Positions 57,003-64,000 of a stretch of 64,000 bases of DNA are shown here, in pieces. A program made the translations under genes and the position numbers. Source of the stretch: Ampullaceana balthica. Its lineage: Eukaryota; Mollusca; Gastropoda; Lymnaeidae. The first letter of the stretch is position 1. Every line of letters starts with the position of its first letter. Below the pieces are notes generated by a model. It saw nothing but the letters and a program-made list of their open reading frames with translations, was not told where the DNA came from and did no database searches. The stretch covers positions 1,479,413 to 1,543,412 of the forward strand of contig CALYLW010000136.1 of the NCBI GenBank assembly GCA_944989445.1, in the 5' to 3' direction.

Positions 57003-57182
57003 GGTTTTTTTTTACTTTTTTGTAAAAAAGGGTACCGGAACGCATTTTTTAAAAAAAGGTACCGGAACGCAACCTGAAAAGGCAATAAGACCAAACATTC
57101 CAGGCAGTAATAAAAAAATAGTATGTTTAAAAAAAAAGGTGCGGGAAAGCCGTTCCGGTGCGTTCCGTCAGAAAAGAGAACT
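57003..57182. mobile_element. Decayed MITE related to 55696-55944
   Basis: GGTACCGGAACGC occurs twice, and GGTGCGGGAAAGCCGTTCCG and GCGTTCCGTCAGAAAAGAG mirror the GGTGCCGGTACGCC...GTACCGTCACAAAAAAAG right arm of the complete element. Ends not resolved. Confidence 0.4.
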
Positions 57183-57329
57183 GCACTTTACAAATCATCT
57201 TTTGTACGAGAAATGGGGTCTGTTATTGTATGTTCTGCTACATGCTAACATATTGTTATTATATCATACCAATAATAAAAATTAATTAATATAAAATAGT
57301 AACAGTATATGGAAACAGTTAAATTTCAT

Positions 57330-57545
57330 GAGGGTGGATGGGTAGCGAAGTCAATAGAGCACTCGCCTCACAAGCTGAGGGGAGTGGCATCTAGCCCCCA
57401 TTAAAGCCACTATAAAAATGTTGATGAATGACTAACGCTAAGAAAGCCTTCCACTGACCTGGAGAGGGATGGGCGCCGCCAAGGTATACTAAGCCCGAGA
57501 ATGCTCTAATGGAAACATTACAACCCCCTACGACCTCAAAAAAAA
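57330..57545 (+). repeat. tRNA-like SINE, second family
   Basis: GGGTAGCGAAGTCAATAGAG, CACTCGCCTCACAAGCTGAG and GGGGAGTGGCATCTAGCCC follow a tRNA cloverleaf order (A box; anticodon arm with CAC in a CTCACAA loop; B-box-like segment). The body (TCCACTGACCTGGAGAGGGA, GCCAAGGTATACTAAGCCC) ends in an A-rich tail. Different from the SINE at 33172. Confidence 0.6.
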
Positions 57546-57908
57546 GTTATGGGACAGACACACACAAAAAATTCATGAGGTATAAAATAATGACATATAT
57601 ATTGTGTATAACATTATTGTGTCATTATGTTTTACTAGTTCAACTAAAGCTCTTAAAAAATATGGTTGAAAAAATATTGTTAACAAGAAACTACCACATA
57701 CCTGCGGTGAGATAAACTTGGCCTATAAAATTAAAAGTAAAAAAACAACAAGCTTCAATTAAATACAGGTGTGTATGTGAGATTAGTTTGTGATTTGGTA
57801 TGTTCATGTAAATGTGTTTGTGAATTAGTTTTGTTGTCGGTCGTTGTAAACTCAATTATAATATGTACATATAATTTTATAAAAATAACTTTCCTCGTTA
57901 CTCTAAAA

Positions 57909-60042
57909 CAGTGATTCCCAAAGTGGCCACTACCGCCACCTTGTGGGCCCTGAAGCGATCCAGGGGGGTGACGAATAACTGTAAGGGGGTGGTGACACCA
58001 TGAAAGAAAGAAGAGAAGATTTATTAAAAATTCATGTATGTGTTCCACTCAAAACGCTTAATTTTTCTTTGAAAAAACGCAGTGGACATTGGTTTGGTTC
58101 ACGCATACTTGTATTTAGATTTGTGCTATTGCGCACTTCCAAACTACAAGAACATTTGACTAAATTAACGGTGATAAAAACATATGGATTTATCTTATTT
58201 TCGAACACTAATATAAAAATGTATCAAACTCTGACATTGGAAAAACTCTTAAACAGCAACCACACAAGATGGAAATGACTTGATTGCTTCTTAGAATATT
58301 TCATTAATGATTGCCAAATCGGGAAATCCTCACACTATTGGTGAAGAACAAATTATACCGTCTATAAGTGAAGTAATATGTATTGTCACAAGCTCCCATC
58401 ATCTGATATTATCAAGAAAAATTCACGTAACAATAATACACTGCTAATAAAAATTGATGAAATGGCTCAAGGTGTTTAAGATTCATTGTGTGGCTATTTA
58501 AAAACATATCGCTTATATATACAACTTGATTCTTCAACTTTGCCAGGAAATGAAAATTTACTTTTAGCATACGTGCGTTTCACAAGGGAAGAACAAATTT
58601 GTCAAGAATTATTATTTCCTAAATTTTTGCAAACTCATTCCAAAGTAAAATCAATATTTTATGCATTTGAAAAGTTTTTAAAAGAAAAAGAAATACCTTT
58701 AAGTAATATTTTATCAGTAGCTACAGATGGTCCTCCAGCAATTGTATTCTTATAGAGGTGTTCTTGCATATTTAAAAAAATAAGTTGCCGAATACATTTA
58801 CAGTACACTGCAATATCCATCGTGACATCTAGTTGCCAAAAATGTAATTGCACACCTACATAATTCATTTTAATATGTAATTAAAGCTAATAATACAATC
58901 AGAAGCAAATCATTGAATGACAGATTATTTAAACAGCTTTGTATGGAAAACGATGAAGAATTTAATTTAATTTGCTGCTTCATACAGAAGTTCGTTGGTT
59001 GTCAAAGGGAGCTTGTTTAGATAGGTTTTATAAGCTGTTTAACTAAATGCTTAAGTTCTTGAAAGAAAAAAATTCAAAAAGATGCTTTACAATCCAATTT
59101 AATTCAATTCAAAAGTGGCATCGCTTACTTGACCAACTTGTTTAAAAAATTTAATGAAAGCAATCTTTTGCTTCAGGATAATGAGCTGAATTTAATAGCA
59201 ACAAAATATGTTATTTCTGCATTTGTGACAAAACTTTTTCTGAAGAAAAGAAATAATTTGGAGAAAGGGAATTTGGCCCTTCCCAAATTTATCAGGAGAA
59301 GAAAAAATGATGAAGACATACTTTCATATTGTGAGCACTTGGATGCTCTCCATTTAGATTTTAATCAACGATTTAATGATATTTTGAAAATGAACATATA
59401 TGATTGGATTTTAGATCCTTTTTGAAGTGCTTAATAATAATCTCCACAGTTACAAGAAGAGCTGATGGAAGTAACTACTAATGATGAATTGAAATTAGAT
59501 TCAAAAGCGCTACCAAAAATTATTGCTGGAAATAGATATCCCTACGGCTAATTCGTAAATATGGGCTGTAATTTAACATTTCTAAATTACATTTCCTTCA
59601 TCATATTTAGTGGAAAGTGGATTCAGTGCTGTAACCCAGTTTTTAACCAAAAAAAAAGAATGCTCAAGGTCAATCGCGGTGATTTTATATTACTACTGGC
59701 GAAAATAGAGCATAGGATTACTAAATTGGTAGCAGCACACCAGCTTCATTCTTCTAATTAAGATGATTTCAAATGTTTTAATTTGTGTGTGTCTTCTTGT
59801 GTTACCTCTCTAATCTGATTTCAATAACTAGTTTCATAAATTAAATTCAAATTTCAACGTTTCAAATTAACAACTTTATTTACCATATTTTACGAAAAAA
59901 GCAGACACAACATTAATACATAAATCATTTCTTTTAATTTCTGATATAATTTTTTTTTAAATTCGGGGTGGGTGGGGGCGCTGAGTACTATATTTTCTGG
60001 CAAGGGGGCGGTCGGTAGACCAAAAAAGTTTTGGAACCACTG
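57909..60042 (+). mobile_element. hAT transposon (BED/ZBED5-like), 2134 bp, decayed
   Basis: The ends CAGTGATTCCCAAAGTGG and TTTTGGAACCACTG are inverted repeats with the hAT CAGTGGTTCCCAAA pattern; CCACC/GGGGGTGG blocks lie inside. Flanks CTCTAAAA (57901-57908) and CTCTAAAC (60043-60050) are an 8-bp target duplication with one mismatch. Length and gene order match a complete hAT, but the frame is broken many times. Confidence 0.85.
57992..59761 (+). pseudogene. hAT transposase (ZBED5/SCAND3-like), broken
   Basis: Pieces in order: BED-finger remnant LRTSKLQEHLTKL (58000-58278); FTREEQICQELLFPKFLQTH and SNILSVATDGPPAI (58486-58755), the latter the CTDGxPAM-like core motif; FNESNLLLQDNELNLIATK and DILSYCEHLDALHLDFNQRF (59129-59425); and C-terminal VESGFSAVTQFLTKKKRMLK and LLAKIEHRITKL (about 59606-59761), the dimerisation region. 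Frameshifts and stops separate them, so no active transposase is encoded. Confidence 0.85.
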
Positions 60043-60383
60043 CTCTAAACGATAGTTTATTGAAAGGTAAAATTCTAAAAAAATAATATATTAAAAAATA
60101 ACCACGTACACATACGCACACAAAAAAAAACGAACAGCAAATTAAAACCAAAATTCAATTTATGCTTTAAAATTCTCATTGAAACTTCTATTGTCATTTG
60201 TCTTAGTCTTTTATGTTAATTGGTGAACACAAGTTTTTTCCCTAAAAAAACTTTCAGCTGTTTTAACATAAAAGTACTTTGCTTGCTGCTGAAAATGTGG
60301 CATTCATTAAAAAAAAATTAAACGCCCTAAAGTTAACGAAAATTTGTCGTTGCAGATTTAAAAAAAATATACATTATACAGAG

Positions 60384-60466
60384 CAGAGGCGTCATTAGGG
60401 TTGGTGTCCTCCTATGCGGTAGCTCATGGTGTCACCCTGTCACGTCTTACCCTAACGACCTCCTCT
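60384..60466. mobile_element. Very short MITE, 83 bp
   Basis: CAGAGGCGTCATTAGGGT on the left and ACCCTAACGACCTCCTCTG on the right are inverted repeats. No convincing target duplication was seen. Confidence 0.5.
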
Positions 60467-61802
60467 GAGTCTGCCAGTGCCAAGTAACTTCAACATACAG
60501 AAATTGAAATATTTGATGTCACCTCTTCTTATGATATCATCCGACGCGGTTAGCAGCCCCGCCACCATTAGGTAGGCCTCTTTGAATAGGACTTAATCTT
60601 TATGTATGTGTGTCGGTCTGTGTATGTCTGTCGCAGTCTATTTCTCGCTACAAACCTCACAGTTCAAAGTATGTTTCTATTTAAAAAATATTGTTTTTAA
60701 CAACGAGAACATTGAACTGTTCCTTGCCATTGTTTCAATTATACTTACATGAAACAAGCACAGCGAAGAGCAACCAAGAAAATGACATGTTCAAAGGGCT
60801 GCTGGAAAAAAACAACAAAACATCATCACTTATTCGTGACAGGCTTAACTTAAGGCTTACCTATAAGATTTATATACAAATTCATGGGGAAAATCTTTCT
60901 CACCTGAGTTACTTTAACAATGAATGTATCTTCGGAATTTATATCGGTTTCAAGTCCAACACTGTATGCTGACGTCACGTCGTGTGAACAGTCTAATAGT
61001 TTAAATATGTAAAAATTTTGATTTTCCTTGAATATGAAAAAAAAACAACATTATATCAGCAACTTGTCCACAATTCTTATAATCTACCTTATTAAAATAT
61101 AAGCCGTGGAAAACATTTTTCATTTTTTCAAATAAATTAGACAAGCACCCCTGCTATACGACTTTTTCTTTACATATAAAAGTTTACAAGTGGATAATTT
61201 TTACATAGATAGGCTAACATTATGAGGATGACGTTTCGTTCGGACCACCTTTTAAACGGCATTTTTAATAATGCTCATGCTATGGAGAAAAATATAAAAG
61301 TTATTAGTGACAATCCATTAGGCAACAATAGCCTAGAAATAAAAAAAACATATCACTCCACAGGTACCTGCACGCGGCAAAAGAATCCTTGAGAACTGTA
61401 AAAGTTATCACGCCCTGAGACTATTTATTTAAGAATCTTTTGACTTCCTCGATGAAACGACAAAAGCGTTTAAACGGCCCGGGAATTTTATAAATTTGGA
61501 AGGCGTTAGTTTCAACCGGATCGCTTATCGGACAGCTCGTTTTTAGACGGAATAAATAAAACTAAAAAAAAGGATTTTTTAAAACCCAAGTTTTTATAAG
61601 TGGACTAAAAAGAAGAAAATAATTTAAAACTTATAAGTTCAAGTACTTCGATTTAATATGACTAAAAACGTGGGGAATTCCAAACGGGAAGATCGAGAAC
61701 TGAATGTGTTTGTTATTGCATGCGGATTTTTTTAAAGAGTATATATCCCTATGTCGACTTAACGGTTTATCAGATTATCTTTGTGTTGTATCTCGAAGTT
61801 TT

Positions 61803-61832
61803 TTGTTTGTTTGTTTGTTTGTTTGTTTTTTT
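61803..61832. repeat. (TTTG)n microsatellite
   Basis: About seven TTTG units. Confidence 0.85.
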
Positions 61833-62022
61833 CGTTTTTAAAAATGTTTTCATCAAATTAAATGCACCACTTAATTAAGTTGCCGCCATTTCTAGTTTAC
61901 TTAAAACTTTAAAAAAATAGTTTCACAACTGATCGTTCTTTAATTTAATTACAATACTAAAAGCTATTAACAGTTGGTAGATTACTTACGTATTGAAGAA
62001 AAGTAAGAATATTTTATTTAAC

Positions 62023-63003
62023 TAGACGCCCCGCGGCGTACCATACGCCGCAGACTTGCTCATGGAGAGTTCAAAGAAAGTTGAGAAAGAACGAACACAA
62101 ACTACAGCACGAAGAAATCAAAACGCGAGTGAACGTCGGTTTGTCATTTGCAGTCAAAATGCGGTACACCCTTAACTTCTATGAAGTCAGCTGTAAAACG
62201 ATAATCGGTTTAAAATCGGAGTTACATAATCGATAATCGGTTTTCCAAAAAAATAAATTAAAAAAATAAAATAAAATAAAAAATAATAAAAACACGAATT
62301 AACAACCCTAAATGTGACTAACCCTAGCTAGGTTCGGCCAAAGGAAGTTTATGTTTAAGGGATGGTAGTAATAAATGGGAGGCGGGTAACAACAACCTCA
62401 GTGTGCATATCTTTAAGTTTACTCGCTATTTTTTATTTACTTAGTGCTGCTTTTTTTGTCTGTACTCTCACCCCCCCCCCAGAAATGTTCTTTGCAATGT
62501 CTATGATGCTGTGGCGTATGATACGCCGCGGGTCTCTCCAGAGTTCCTTCTTTTCATTCACTCACAGTCGTTTGCCCAAACCCACCCCATTTTGACAACT
62601 GTGTCTTTCAGTAAGTCTTCCCCCGTCACTAAATCATTAGCAGCGTATGCTACGCTGTGGATCAGCTAGTGTTGGCAATAAAGGGGTAAAAGAACGGACA
62701 CAAACAGCCATTTTTAAAAATTCAAAAAAACCAATGTTTTCCCTGGGGTTGGAACCCAGGACCTCCCCGTATGAGGCGGACGTGATAACCAGTACACTAC
62801 GAATCTCATGTTTTTTGTGAAGGAACAAAGCAAATGAACAGGCAAGTGAAGGCAAGAGCTTTTTTGCAACCCACTCCCATCCCATCCCCCCCCTTTTTTT
62901 TCTTTTCATCCCACCACGCTTGCCAACATTTGCCATGCTCGGTTGCACATACGTGCAGCTTGGTGTCTCGCAGGGTCCGACCACGAAGAGAATTATATAT
63001 ATA
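62023..63003 (-). mobile_element. Helitron on the minus strand, with nested opposite Helitron end
   Basis: Read on the minus strand the element starts TCTATATATATAATTCTCTT, then CGTGGTCGGACCCTGCGAGA. It ends near 62023 with a GCGGCGTA...TACGCCGC stem, GGGGCGT and CTAG followed by T. Inside it a + strand Helitron 3' end (GCAGCGTATGCTACGCTG, TGGATCAG, CTAG at 62665-62668, then T) shares about 150 bp with 3720-3886. Two Helitron ends thus face outwards. Confidence 0.6.
62746..62812 (-). pseudogene. tRNA-like sequence (Val/Met-like), not functional
   Basis: The minus strand reads TTCGTAGTGTACTGGTTATC, ACGTCCGCCTCATACGGGG, AGGTC and CTGGGTTCCAACCCCAG. The D-arm and T-arm (5-bp stem, TTCCAAC loop) are good. 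The anticodon stem has a G-G mismatch with CAT in the loop, and the acceptor stem does not pair. Probably a tRNA-derived SINE head or dead tRNA carried by the Helitron. Confidence 0.55.
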
Positions 63004-64000
63004 GATAAGAAAATTAATTAAACAGAAAATTGCCTACTTGGTTTCCATATGTTATGGATTGCCAGGTCTAACTGTGTGGAGGTGAAGCATTTTAGACCCA
63101 ACACAAACAAACACAAACTTATGGAATTTTGATACAATGTATTGTCATCCAAGATCTATATGAGGGCAAATTTTGAGCTCTCTCGGACCATCAGAAGTGG
63201 TTTAATTTTATGTTGGCAAATTTGAAAAATTGCGGACAGACAGACATGAAAGCAAGTAAATAAAAACGTGGTAAAATACAACTTTCAATACCATTTGCTG
63301 TAATGTATTTGTACTGATAACATGATTTTAAAAAAAATATGGGGCTATGTTTGCTAAGACCCTTTGAGTTCATTGGCGTTATAATGGTTCGTTTGAAGCT
63401 AGTTCTTTCTCACCCACTTTTCTTCCATTGAGTTGCCGTTGGTGTGTCAAATTGCCAAAATAATTTCTTTTTTACGTCAGAGTTTACGTCGACCCATTAT
63501 AGACATAATTTAATTACAGCCATGTTTAATGTATACGTAAACTAATAAAGAATAGCGTTTTAGACTTATCTACGAATTTGTCCAAAATTTTTCAGTACTT
63601 TACATAGGGAAAGTTTGAGAATACAGGTTCAAGAAAACACCTAGAAAGATAAGAAGTTGTGATTGTCGTCCTTGGTTTCTTTGAAAAGGAAAGGTATTTG
63701 TGTGTTTAGTTTCGTGCTTTTTATGTATTTCTTGAAAAACCGCGATAACTAAGAGGGCGTAATGCAATAACGTAGCGTAGAAGATATTTTTAGTATTTCA
63801 GTACAGTGGTTAAGGGGATTTTTTTTAAAATGACGCAGTATAAAAACAGAAAAGAAAAACCCCTTATGCTATTTTACACTAACCTTTTAAGTTATTGGAG
63901 TTTTTTTGTATTAAAAAATGATTTGTAACAATGTATGTATATTTTTTAATATGAGGCTTCAACAATCTATTTTTAGAACCTACGGTGTTTATTACAGAAA

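Larger units (their letters stand above)
60690..64000. repeat. Second copy of the upstream flank of the PAN gene
   Basis: This aligns in blocks with 34700-36370 (see that entry) and, around 61670-61800, with 55100-55240 (GAACGAGAAATTTGATGTGT versus GAACTGAATGTGTTTGTTAT; GACGGTTTATCAGACTAT versus AACGGTTTATCAGATTAT). The copy is split by the Helitrons at 62.0-63.0 kb. The window stops inside homologous sequence at TTTATTACAGAAA. Confidence 0.65.

Overview
This is an AT-rich animal nuclear window. It has split genes with GT-AG introns, many (TA)n microsatellites and dense remains of LINEs, SINEs, hAT elements, MITEs and Helitrons. Gene and repeat content suggest a mollusc, probably a gastropod. 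That rests on remembered family resemblance (a PAN-domain secreted protein family and LINE lineages I associate with molluscs), not on a search, and I do not name a species. Most of the sequence is transposon-derived or intronic, and no rRNA, CRISPR array or bacterial operon is present.

Layout. (1) 0-5 kb: a decayed reverse-strand ORF, a MITE fragment, and a non-autonomous Helitron (2342-3886) holding a tandem dimer of a ~500-bp repeat. (2) 5-31 kb: the most striking region, a tandem array of ~3.4-9.5 kb modules on the + strand. Each module carries the same three micro-exons: B (39 nt), C (21 nt) and A (39 nt), all bounded by phase-1 introns. Four modules (11.4-30.9 kb) plus a degraded one upstream share intron sequence and an old LINE fragment. 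The 11 micro-exons from 11442 to 29499 join into one open frame of 357 nt coding Ser/Gly/Arg/Lys-rich peptide. This looks like a micro-exon gene grown by tandem duplication; at least two copies have broken splice sites. Later insertions include a LINE with an apparent 5' inversion, a head-to-tail Helitron array, hAT elements and MITEs. (3) 31-38.9 kb: hAT-type MITEs with 8-bp target duplications, a CR1/L2-like LINE 3' end, a tRNA-derived SINE, and sequence that recurs at 60.7-64 kb.

(4) 38,966-48,917 (+): a complete three-exon gene for a secreted 314-residue protein with a signal peptide, a PAN/Apple-like domain and a C-terminal domain ending in ADIIAIFVKF. Its introns hold two Helitrons, a LINE reverse-transcriptase fragment and several MITEs. 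(5) 51,630-56,829 (-): the 3' half of a second gene. Two 327-nt phase 1-1 exons each encode a copy of a four-cysteine extracellular domain, followed by a terminal exon with a hydrophobic segment and stop. A 28-bp minisatellite of about 80 units fills part of the intron between the domain exons. The 5' exons were not found. (6) 55.7-64 kb: a MITE, a tRNA-like SINE, a 2134-bp decayed hAT transposon (57909-60042) and opposed Helitron ends. Last comes a diverged second copy of the upstream flank of the PAN gene, which predicts a paralogue just beyond the right edge.

No metabolic pathway links these genes. Both recognisable protein genes encode extracellular or membrane-anchored cysteine-containing proteins, and the micro-exon array would add a modular, splice-variable peptide; a role in secretion, surface recognition or immunity is speculation.
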